This document shows positions 47,727 through 54,876 of a stretch of 64,000 nucleotides of DNA, in pieces. The position numbers and the translations under genes are program-made. Source of the stretch: Pedosphaera parvula Ellin514 (GTDB taxonomy: Bacteria > Verrucomicrobiota > Verrucomicrobiia > Limisphaerales > Pedosphaeraceae); NCBI RefSeq assembly GCF_000172555.1, contig NZ_ABOX02000010.1:1-64000 (forward strand). The letters run 5' to 3'. The number at the start of each line of letters is the position of its first letter. Positions within the stretch are counted from its first letter, which is position 1. The notes under the pieces are model-generated. The model was given only the letters and a program-made list of their open reading frames with translations, made no database searches and was not told the origin of the DNA.

Positions 47727-47779
47727 TTTTGCCCCTGCTGCTGCAGCAGCAGGGGCAAAAGGACCCTCCTGACGGAGGG
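47727..47779 (+). terminator. Perfect 34-bp palindrome and second hairpin after the transposase
   Basis: Positions 47727-47760 form a perfect palindrome (TTTTGCCCCTGCTGC and its complement), 26 bases after the transposase stop. A second stem follows: CCCTCC (47764-47769) with GGAGGG (47774-47779). Together they probably terminate the transposase transcript and may shield the element from read-through. Confidence 0.6.
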
Positions 47780-47870
47780 AAAAACAATAAACACGTCGGT
47801 GTCATTTAATGTGAGGCAACGAATACCCAAATCCGGTCCAATCCCCGGTGTCATTTATCCTTGAGGCAAC

Positions 47871-48250
47871 AGGTGTCTTCTTGATTGAGGTTTGATCCTG
47901 CTTTCAGGCTCTGAACGGAGGGTATTTAGTTGTCACCTATTCTTACCCTCCTTCGTCGTCACGGAACCCGGGTTTGTAAATTCCATTCTGCCACTCACTC
48001 CACAGTCGATCCGCCAGAAGTTTTACTTAACTTACTCGGAGTCAAAGAAGCATGTTCAGATCATCTTAAGAAGAAAGCCCCGCTCCTCCTTGGAATAGCG
48101 GGGCTGATTCATGTTACGTATTACACCCATTGCTCGCTTTCCCCTATTCCGATATGGGGAAAAACCCGAAGTCTTCGCCCGAGCCTGCCAATCAGCTAAC
48201 TCGCAACCCATCACCGCACCTCGGACAATCAAGGCCAGGGTGCCGCTTCA
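47871..48250. other. Intergenic region between the insertion sequence and the HEAT gene
   Basis: No gene is supported. The one clear structure is AGCCCCGCT (48076-48084) paired with AGCGGGGCT (48097-48105). It is followed on the minus strand by TTTCTTCTT, as a terminator without an obvious gene would be. Before the IS landed this may have been gltB upstream sequence. Confidence 0.5.
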
Positions 48251-49360
48251 TTGACGTTCTTGGACTGCGTTTTTCTTTCCTCCTTTTTTCTCGCCTGTCA
48301 CCGGCCTGCGTTCTATACCTTGCCGGTGAGGAAGAAACCGGGAATCATCATCGTCGCTCTGGTCACCCTGCTTGTTGCCGGGCTATTGTGGCCAGTGCTG
48401 CATCCACGTGAACCTATGTTTCACGGCAAGCCGGAAAGTTTTTGGCTATATGGCCTGACCAACACCTTTAATCCCGCACTGGTGTCCGCCTGGAGTGCCC
48501 ACCAGCGAACTTGGAATGAGTTTGGTCCCGAAGCCGTTCCACTGCTGGTCAAAGCCATGCAATTACAGGAGAGCCCGGCGCAAAAAGCCTATTCCAAATA
48601 CTGGAACAAGCTGCCGGCACGAGCGCAGAACCTACTCCCCGCTCCAGTGAACTACTCGCAGATTCGCATAGGTGCCTTGATTATGTTGAACTCCGTTGGG
48701 CGGCGTCACCGGGTTCCCCTGCCACCTTTGGTTCAAGCACTCGAAGACAGCCATTGGGAGATGCGAATGAATGCCCTCAGTTGTTTAGGCAATAACGTCC
48801 TGCCAACGCTGGGACCCGAAAAGGAAAAGCTTCTCCCCGCCTTGATTCGCGCCATGAACGATTCGCATACAGAGGTAAGGATGAACGCAGCCGCAACACT
48901 GCAATACTTTCCCAGCAACGCCCAAACAGTGGTTCCTGTCCTTACCAAAGCCTTGAACGAGAGGGATGCCGACATCCGCATTCGCGCTGCCGTTTCCCTG
49001 AATAAAATCGATCCGCAACTGGCCGCCAAAGCCGGCGTTGTTGCGGTTGCCGCCGATGCTTTGAAATCAAACGGTCCATTCCGCTCCGCCCATTTGGCGG
49101 CCAAATTCCTGAAGGAGTTAAGCAAGGACTCCAGTTCAGCCATCCCAGCTCTGATGGGAGGCCTCGAAAATGGGAAGGATCCGACGGTCCGACAGCTGTC
49201 AGCGGCTACTCTTGGTGAAATTGGACACCCCGCTCACGAAGCAGTTCCAGCACTGCTAAGAGCCGTGCGCGAAGACCCGTCCATCGGCGTTCGCGCTGCA
49301 TCCTCCAATGCCCTGCTCACTATTGACTTTGAAGTTCCGCAAAAAGCAGATCCAAATTGA
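48251..49360 (+). CDS. Membrane-anchored HEAT-repeat protein
   Basis: After a hydrophobic N-terminal segment (IIIVALVTLLVAGLLWPVL) the 369-residue product contains HEAT-type alpha-solenoid repeats (about 145-355), for example PLPPLVQALEDSHWEMRMNA and LLPALIRAMNDSHTEVRMNA. Such repeats are protein-binding scaffolds and have no enzymatic role of their own. A start at GTG 48326 would put the hydrophobic segment right at the N-terminus (VRKKPGIIIVAL) and is equally likely. Upstream residues with two Cys look untypical. Partner unknown. Confidence 0.75.
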   Translation: MTFLDCVFLSSFFLACHRPAFYTLPVRKKPGIIIVALVTLLVAGLLWPVLHPREPMFHGKPESFWLYGLTNTFNPALVSAWSAHQRTWNEFGPEAVPLLVKAMQLQESPAQKAYSKYWNKLPARAQNLLPAPVNYSQIRIGALIMLNSVGRRHRVPLPPLVQALEDSHWEMRMNALSCLGNNVLPTLGPEKEKLLPALIRAMNDSHTEVRMNAAATLQYFPSNAQTVVPVLTKALNERDADIRIRAAVSLNKIDPQLAAKAGVVAVAADALKSNGPFRSAHLAAKFLKELSKDSSSAIPALMGGLENGKDPTVRQLSAATLGEIGHPAHEAVPALLRAVREDPSIGVRAASSNALLTIDFEVPQKADPN

Positions 49361-49590
49361 CCCAGCCCAAACTCAGAAGACAACTGCAAGGTGTGGCTCC
49401 GGAACATGATTCAGGAACGCCACTTGGGAATCACTTGCAACCTCATCAAACCGGACACGCACAACCCTCGGCTTAAGCGATCTCATTGTGACGAATGGGC
49501 TCTCCGGTTTTAGAATTCCAGAGCTGGACAACCCACCGGCGCAATTCAGCTGGCCCGGAATCTCCCGCCTGACCTTTCGACCGGAAAATT

Positions 49591-49827
49591 TCAATGCCGC
49601 AAGTATCCGGAATGAACCGCCAATTGCTTTGGGAATGGCACCGTCTCCACATGTCCGCTGGCGCGGAATATCATCACAATCTGAACGTCGGGAATATGAT
49701 GTTCCACGGCAAACGAAATCGCCTTCTCTGAAAATTTGAAGTCGTATGCATCCGCCATGCTGTTCGTCCACGCATCCAGACTCCTGAAGTAGAGTCCCGT
49801 CCTGGTATCTTGAAGAAGAATTTTCAT
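49591..49827 (-). CDS. Small hypothetical protein (78 aa)
   Basis: The start at 49827 gives MKILLQDTRTGLYFRSLDAW, followed by TNSMADAYDFKFSEKAISFA and DVQIVMIF. I recognise this as the style of a small conserved protein seen repeatedly in Verrucomicrobiota. It looks like a single-domain alpha/beta fold with no signal or cysteines. No function is known to me. An alternative frame across it (49373-49987) has a poor composition. Confidence 0.65.
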   Translation of the reverse strand: MKILLQDTRTGLYFRSLDAWTNSMADAYDFKFSEKAISFAVEHHIPDVQIVMIFRASGHVETVPFPKQLAVHSGYLRH

Positions 49828-50020
49828 TGGTTGGGTGCGCTCTCTGCTTGAATGTACTCTGAGCCGAATTCTCCTCAATGGGTTGTTCGCCCCAATTCAC
49901 TGATTCCCTCCCTCGCCAATCAAAACTCCCATTTGCTCCATCCGCGATCAGTTCACCACATCCCGAAGTTCGCCAATCGCAATTCAAAAATCAAAAGTCG
50001 CAAATCCTCAATCCTCCGCC

Positions 50021-51136
50021 CTACTCCCCCTTCTGCAATTGATCCACCTGCCATTTAACCATGTTCCGAACCATCTGTATTTCAGTTTCAGAAAGCTTCG
50101 CCTTCTTGGTATCAACCGCGAACGCAGTGTACCAAATCTCCTCCGCCGGTTTATACTTCATTGTCTGCGTAATGCGTCGTTCCATGTCCTGCATGTGACC
50201 GGTCCCGTAAAAAACCGCGAGCGATCCGGAGTTCTTCACCTTCCTGGCCTCCGCCTGCAAATCCTCCACCACGACCTTGTTGCGTGACTCGATCAGCACC
50301 TTCACCAGTTGCTTCATATCCTCCGGCAACCCCTTGACGTCGGTGAGTTCTCCTTTTAAACCCCCCAGTGTTTCAATCAAGGTCAGTTTGGCAATCGCCT
50401 GTAATTTCGGACTCGACCCCATGAATTGCATGCCCATCTTCATCACCGTTCCCAGGAAGGAACTCCCATCCATGACTTGCATCAGGTAACCAAATGAGGA
50501 ATTCCCCCGCCCTCCGCCTTCGACTGAAGTTGTTGCGTTGGTACCCTGGGCCACCATCAGTTTTTGTATCTCTTGGATCGACAAGTCACTATTGAAAAAA
50601 TTGGACCGATCATAATCGATGGCATCCAGTTGAAAAACCAATCCCAGAGAGTGCGCCAGTGTCTGTTGAATCGATTCCTCTTCCGGTTTGCCAGACCCGG
50701 CTTCCTTATCCTTCAGCGGATTGGTTAATGCGAGTTCATTGTTGCCTCCCCGCACACGTCGCTTATGGACATCGGCATTCACACCTTCATAAAGCACCAC
50801 CGTGCTCCCATTCAGTAGTGTTTGCAAATCCGCATAATAATTCGTCTCTCCAACATGCGAGGTCCCCACCAACCAGACCGCGGGACCCTTGCCTCTCATC
50901 GGCACAAGTTTTCTGACTGCAATCTGCAATGCCACGGTGTTTGTATCGGGGTGCCCAATCCGCGTATACGGTTGCGGTGGCGCAATGGGACTGTCGCTCG
51001 CTTTGTTTGTGCTGCAACCTCCGCAACAAAAAACGGCGCAGGAAAGGAAGAGACACAGAACCGCCTTACCGACAACAGGACGAGTTCGTGAATATTTTCG
51101 AAACAGTCGTACGAGAGACAGTTGCATTGGCACCAA
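50021..51136 (-). CDS. TraB/GumN-family lipoprotein
   Basis: The 371-residue product has a signal peptide with a lipobox-type cysteine cluster (LCLFLSCAVFCCGGC). A TraB/GumN-like domain follows: VWLVGTSHVGETNYYADLQT, VVLYEGV, a central helical part and AVFYGTGHMQDMERRI. The GTSHxG and GTGHMxGM-type blocks are the family's conserved elements and include proposed metal-binding His and Glu residues. The family is related to Tiki-type proteases, so peptidase activity is possible but unproven. It is anchored outside the cytoplasmic membrane. The gene stands alone. Confidence 0.8.
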   Translation of the reverse strand: MVPMQLSLVRLFRKYSRTRPVVGKAVLCLFLSCAVFCCGGCSTNKASDSPIAPPQPYTRIGHPDTNTVALQIAVRKLVPMRGKGPAVWLVGTSHVGETNYYADLQTLLNGSTVVLYEGVNADVHKRRVRGGNNELALTNPLKDKEAGSGKPEEESIQQTLAHSLGLVFQLDAIDYDRSNFFNSDLSIQEIQKLMVAQGTNATTSVEGGGRGNSSFGYLMQVMDGSSFLGTVMKMGMQFMGSSPKLQAIAKLTLIETLGGLKGELTDVKGLPEDMKQLVKVLIESRNKVVVEDLQAEARKVKNSGSLAVFYGTGHMQDMERRITQTMKYKPAEEIWYTAFAVDTKKAKLSETEIQMVRNMVKWQVDQLQKGE

Positions 51137-51410
51137 ACTACGTCAGCCGGTCTGCCCTGTCACCCGTAAACCAACCTATTAAACTCCTTGTCTCGTTGCC
51201 ATGCGCACTTCTGAATCACACTTTGCGCGGAGGGCTTTCCAGCTTTCCGCGCTTTTTCGTACTTTAGAAATAATTGAGGTAAACACCCTATTCCAGAATC
51301 GACGGTAACAATGGTATAAAACATGGCCAATATGGACCCGGCTATCCAAGTACCTCAAGCGAACATCCCACTTTCTTCCAATCGCCTCGAAAGGGCAGAA
51401 GGGCTTCGTT

Positions 51411-51788
51411 GTGGTCGAAGAGTTTTACGCTTGCCAGCTGAGTGCAGTTTGCCTCTGCGGCAATCCCAAGCCATTAGGCAATTACGTCTGCGCCATCTGC
51501 TGGCGACAGGTTCCCGAAGAGCTAAAGAAGGAGCTCACCTGGCATGGCTTCAAAGATAAAACTGTACTGGTGAAACGCATCGAAGCCATCGCCTCCTGTC
51601 GCAACTCGGATTACATCGAAGGAATGAGATTGACCAGGCATGGATTTCCTCTCCTGCGCACCTCCGAACCCATGGAGTTTATGCGCATGTTTGAGCCTCA
51701 AACCGAAATCGTGCAAACGGAAATTAACAACCCGCAAGAGCCCGCAACCTTGAGTCGACTACCCACCGATTGGGAGGAATGGCTTTAG
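51411..51788 (+). CDS. Hypothetical protein with putative zinc ribbon (125 aa)
   Basis: Residues 8-30 have cysteines in CLCGNPKPLGNYVCAICW, two pairs of a possible zinc knuckle, then an amphipathic helical part. The start is a GTG with AGAAGGG about 8 bases upstream; no ATG exists in this frame. Its function is unknown. The stop codon is at 51786-51788, and the structured 280-bp element begins on the next base. Confidence 0.55.
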   Translation: MVEEFYACQLSAVCLCGNPKPLGNYVCAICWRQVPEELKKELTWHGFKDKTVLVKRIEAIASCRNSDYIEGMRLTRHGFPLLRTSEPMEFMRMFEPQTEIVQTEINNPQEPATLSRLPTDWEEWL

Positions 51789-52062
51789 GAGCCTGTTTTA
51801 AAATTATGGAGGGTGCTGTTTTCGCGCCAAAGGCCGGATGGCAAGGCGCGACGAAGGAGAATATCCCTGGTGGATCTTCGACTGAGGAGCAACGCCGCCA
51901 GGCGGCCTTTGGCGCGAAAACCCTCCGGGCGGCAGTGCTTTTGGCCGCAGCCTGCGTTGGCTCGGCCCTCACAGCCCGCTTGGGGGGATGCTCCGGCCTC
52001 GCCGCCTTGGCCGCGGCCAAAATCCCCAACCGCAGCACCCTCCATAATTTTAAAGCAGGCTC
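51789..52062. repeat. 280-bp structured element, copy 1
   Basis: Outer ends 51789-51818 and 52033-52062 pair over 30 positions with a single G-T wobble. Arm 1: 51819-51835 pairs perfectly with 51904-51920. Arm 2: TTTTGGCCGC (51939-51948) pairs with GCGGCCAAAA (52013-52022). Inside arm 1, GGCAAGGCG faces CAACGCCGCC. It is 85-90% identical to copy 2 at 53387. Short open frames occur in both strands but track the palindromes. It starts immediately after the stop codon of the 125-aa gene. The role is unknown: terminator, processed RNA or MITE-like element. Confidence 0.85.
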
Positions 52063-52131
52063 TAAGCTCTTTTCCCCAAACTTTTGAAAATGGCCGTGGA
52101 AAAATTCAGACCTGCCTGCTAATCTGGAGGC

Positions 52132-52434
52132 ATGGGATTGTCTGCCATGAACTTAAGCCGGCGCTTGAGTCTAATTTTTCTCGGTATTACGGCCACCATG
52201 CTCATTGCTGGTCAAACCGTCCTTAAATCGCATCTGCAACAGCAGGCATTCATTTATTATTGGTTGATTTGCTTCACTTTCACCGCCCTCACTTTCATTG
52301 CCGCCCTGATCGACTTGCGTTCTGTCCGCCGCCGCTCACGGGAAGAACAAAAGGACCTGCTTCGCAAGGCTTTGCTGGACTTGGATAAAACCAATCGGGA
52401 CGGCCATAAGGATCGGCCGGATCAGTTCGAATAG
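52132..52434 (+). CDS. Small two-helix membrane protein (100 aa)
   Basis: The product has two membrane segments (LIFLGITATMLIAGQTVL and FIYYWLICFTFTALTFIAAL) followed by a basic, charged C-terminal tail (RSVRRRSREEQKDLLRKALL). GGAGG precedes the first ATG closely, and a second in-frame ATG at 52147 would remove five residues. I do not recognise a family. It sits between structured element copy 1 and the SirB1-like gene, all on the plus strand. Confidence 0.65.
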   Translation: MGLSAMNLSRRLSLIFLGITATMLIAGQTVLKSHLQQQAFIYYWLICFTFTALTFIAALIDLRSVRRRSREEQKDLLRKALLDLDKTNRDGHKDRPDQFE

Positions 52435-52507
52435 GCTGTTCATTTAAAGCGTTGATTCTGATTGTATTTCGTAAAATTCTGAAGCATCCTTTTGCAGTTG
52501 GCAGCAT

Positions 52508-53380
52508 ATGAATTCTTCCACCGCCGCCCAAACACCTGAGATGCCCTCGGAAAGCCAGAAAGCAGCCCTAATCACCCTCCTGTCAGATGAGGATCCCGGA
52601 GTGTACCAAACGATTCGCGATAAAATTCTATCCTTCGGCCACGAATCCCTCTTCTGGTTGCGTCCCCATACTTTGAGCAGCAACCCCGCGTTGCGCCGCC
52701 GTGTTCAGGAGATTGTTCAACATTTCGCTCGTAAAGAGGCCGATAATCGTTTTCTCGCTTTCTGCCTGACGGAGGGAGAAGATTTAAACTTGGAACAAGG
52801 CGCCTGGCTCCTGACTCAGACTCAATTTCCTGATACGAACCTCGAGGCTTATCAGGCACTGCTTGACAGCTATGCCGGTGAACTTCGCGAACGCATTGAT
52901 CCACGCGGTGAGGCGGAACATATCATCGGTAATTTTAACGACTACCTGTTCGGTGTCCTTGGCTTTACTGGAAACGAACAGAACTACTACGAACCCGAAA
53001 ATAACTACTTAAACCGGGTCATGGATCGTCGGACTGGCAATCCCATAAATCTTTGTCTGGTTTATCTGCTGCTCGCGAAACGTCTTCGCCTCCCCATTGT
53101 AGGCATCGGGCTGCCTGGTCATTTTATCTGCCGTTTCCAGTCCTCATCCGAGGAATATTACATCGACGTCTTTAATAAAGGGAAATTGTGGACCAAGGCC
53201 AACTGCATCCAGTACCTCCTCTACGGAAACTATCCGGTCTCCGATGAACACCTTGCCCCGGTCACTTCTCGTCGGATGTTAATACGCATGTGCGGAAACC
53301 TTCACCAGATTTATCACAATCTGGACCGGCACGATGAAACCACCCGTCTTCAAAGGTATCTCATCGCTCTCGCAAAATAG
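52508..53380 (+). CDS. SirB1-like transglutaminase-related protein
   Basis: The 290-residue protein matches the SirB1_N/transglutaminase-like group. After a helical N-terminal part (about 1-120), it has NFNDYLFGVLGF, the NYLNRVMDRRTGNPINLCLV block with the conserved Cys region, GIGLPGHFICRF and EYYIDVFNKGKLW. Family members with this layout are thought to be catalytically reduced transglutaminase folds of unknown role. The stop at 53378 is six bases before structured element copy 2. Confidence 0.8.
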   Translation: MNSSTAAQTPEMPSESQKAALITLLSDEDPGVYQTIRDKILSFGHESLFWLRPHTLSSNPALRRRVQEIVQHFARKEADNRFLAFCLTEGEDLNLEQGAWLLTQTQFPDTNLEAYQALLDSYAGELRERIDPRGEAEHIIGNFNDYLFGVLGFTGNEQNYYEPENNYLNRVMDRRTGNPINLCLVYLLLAKRLRLPIVGIGLPGHFICRFQSSSEEYYIDVFNKGKLWTKANCIQYLLYGNYPVSDEHLAPVTSRRMLIRMCGNLHQIYHNLDRHDETTRLQRYLIALAK

Positions 53381-53386
53381 CTTTCA

Positions 53387-53675
53387 GAGCCTGTTTTAAA
53401 ATTCTGGAGGGTGCTGTTTTCGGGCAAAAGGCTGGATGGCAAGGCGCGACGAAGGAGAATATCCCTGGTGGATCTTCGACTGAGGAGCAACGCCGCCAGG
53501 CGGCCTTTTGCGCGAAAACCCTCCGGGCGGCAGTGCTTTTGGCCGCAGCCTGCGTTGGCTCGGCCCTCACAGCCCGCTTGGGGGGATGCTTGGTGCCCGT
53601 GCGGAAGCACCTCGCCGCCTTGGCCGCAGCCAAAATCCCCAGCCGCAGCACCCTCCATAATCTTTAATCAGGCTC
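53387..53675. repeat. 280-bp structured element, copy 2
   Basis: Copy 2 has outer ends 53387-53416 and 53646-53675 (26 of 30 pairing), arm 1 at 53417-53433 with 53502-53518, and arm 2 with a longer tip containing GGTGC...GCACC. In arm 1 the left C and right G at one pair of copy 1 are A and T here, so the pairing is kept. Another change (C to T) remains a wobble, and one change breaks a pair. The element fills the gap between the stop of the SirB1-like gene and the convergent PLD gene, ending on the base before that gene's stop. Confidence 0.85.
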
Positions 53676-54809
53676 TCAACTCGGAATCCACTTGGCCTGC
53701 CATCGCGCGATAATTGGGTCAGCTCTGGCGATGATGAAGTAAGCCCATCTCTGTTTGAAACGTTCCCACCAACTCCTCGATTTCCGCCAGGCTTCCAGCT
53801 CGATTTGCCGGCAGTTTTGAAGATTATTCTCAAACAAACTTCTCGCCTCATCTGCCAGATCATCGTTTTTAAAACGCAGCATGAACTCATAGTTTATATA
53901 TAAGCTGCGCGGGTCCAGATTTGATGACCCAACATAAACCACGTCATCCACCAAAATCATTTTGGCATGCAGGATTTGTGGCTGATATTCGTAAATCTCA
54001 ATTCCCGCCCTCAGCATGCGTCGATACAAACTTTGGCCCGCAAGTTGCGACAACGTTACATCCGATTTTCCGGCCAGGATTAATTGCACTCTTCCACCGC
54101 GTCTCGCAATGCGAAACAAATCCCTGCGAATCTTGCGCGTCGGCACAAAATAGGCGGCAATGATTTGAACGCTCCTCGCGTGCATCAGGTCCGTCCGTAA
54201 CGCCCTCTTAAAAGGACTTCCGCGTCCGGGACCGCTCAGCAATAATTCCCCATCCTGCTTGATGATGTCTTTCTTGGCCGAAGATTTTCGCCACTGAGCA
54301 AACCGTTTGTGCGATGTATAAGCGCGCCCGAACATCTCATCAAATGTGGCTGCCAGATCCGCAGCCAGGGAATTCTCGATTCGCAGTCCCAAATCATACC
54401 ATCCTGTCTTGATACCATCTCCCTCGTATTCCTTCGCAATATTAAACCCTCCCACAAACGCGACCTCTTCATCGCACACGAGCATTTTACGATGGTCGCG
54501 AAATCCAAACCGTTTAAGCCGGTTCGGATTAAACCACCGCGCTTCTCCTCCAGCGGCGATCAGTGGCTGCCAATAATCCGATCGAAGTCGCTGCGACCCC
54601 AGCGAATCCACCATGACTTTTACCTTTATGCCCCGCTGACATGCCTGGATCAAAGCCTGTCGAAACTTTTCGCCCACTGAATCGTCAGAATAAATGTACG
54701 TTTCCAGCCGGATGGACTTTTGGGCCGAATGGATTGCCTCCAACATGGCCGGAAAAACATCATTTCCAGTGCATAACCAGTTGTAACAATTGGAGTTAAG
54801 CAATAGCAT
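53676..54809 (-). CDS. Phospholipase D/cardiolipin synthase-like protein
   Basis: The 377-residue protein has two HKD motifs of the PLD superfamily: HRKMLVCDEEVAFVGG (about residue 122) and HAKMILVDDVVYVGSSNLDP (about residue 296). They form one bilobal active site with a covalent phosphohistidine intermediate. Length and spacing fit ClsA/YwnE-like cardiolipin synthases without the N-terminal membrane helices. It probably acts in phospholipid metabolism at the membrane. It is convergent with the SirB1-like gene, separated by structured element copy 2. Confidence 0.86.
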   Translation of the reverse strand: MLLLNSNCYNWLCTGNDVFPAMLEAIHSAQKSIRLETYIYSDDSVGEKFRQALIQACQRGIKVKVMVDSLGSQRLRSDYWQPLIAAGGEARWFNPNRLKRFGFRDHRKMLVCDEEVAFVGGFNIAKEYEGDGIKTGWYDLGLRIENSLAADLAATFDEMFGRAYTSHKRFAQWRKSSAKKDIIKQDGELLLSGPGRGSPFKRALRTDLMHARSVQIIAAYFVPTRKIRRDLFRIARRGGRVQLILAGKSDVTLSQLAGQSLYRRMLRAGIEIYEYQPQILHAKMILVDDVVYVGSSNLDPRSLYINYEFMLRFKNDDLADEARSLFENNLQNCRQIELEAWRKSRSWWERFKQRWAYFIIARADPIIARWQAKWIPS

Positions 54810-54876
54810 CTTTCAAGAATATTATTCCCAGTCCACTTAGTTTGCAATACGGCCAAACCATCGCGCTAGCGGGCAA

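Larger units (their letters stand above)
46466..47870 (+). mobile_element. Complete insertion sequence with complex terminal repeats (about 1.4 kb)
   Basis: One transposase gene is flanked by inverted ends. Each end carries two copies of a module GTTGCCTCA-N6-8-ATGACACCG: outer left 46466-46490 (with GTTGACTCA), inner left 46523-46549, inner right 47795-47820 and outer right 47845-47870. The two ends are mirror images. I could not find an obvious target-site duplication. Placement between gltB and the HEAT gene, with an intact transposase, suggests a recent or functional insertion. Confidence 0.85.

Noticed and set aside
49373-49987. 204-codon minus-strand open frame
   Set aside because: It competes with the better 78-aa gene at 49591-49827. 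Its composition (many Gly, Arg, Ser, Cys; no recognisable domain) looks like out-of-frame reading, although the C-terminal part VRVRFDEVASDSQVAFLNHV is not obviously random.
51770-52226. Several overlapping frames of 86-137 codons on both strands of the 280-bp elements
   Set aside because: They follow the palindromes, occur in both strands and in both copies, and encode Pro/Ala/Arg-rich sequence with no family match. The structured element accounts for them.
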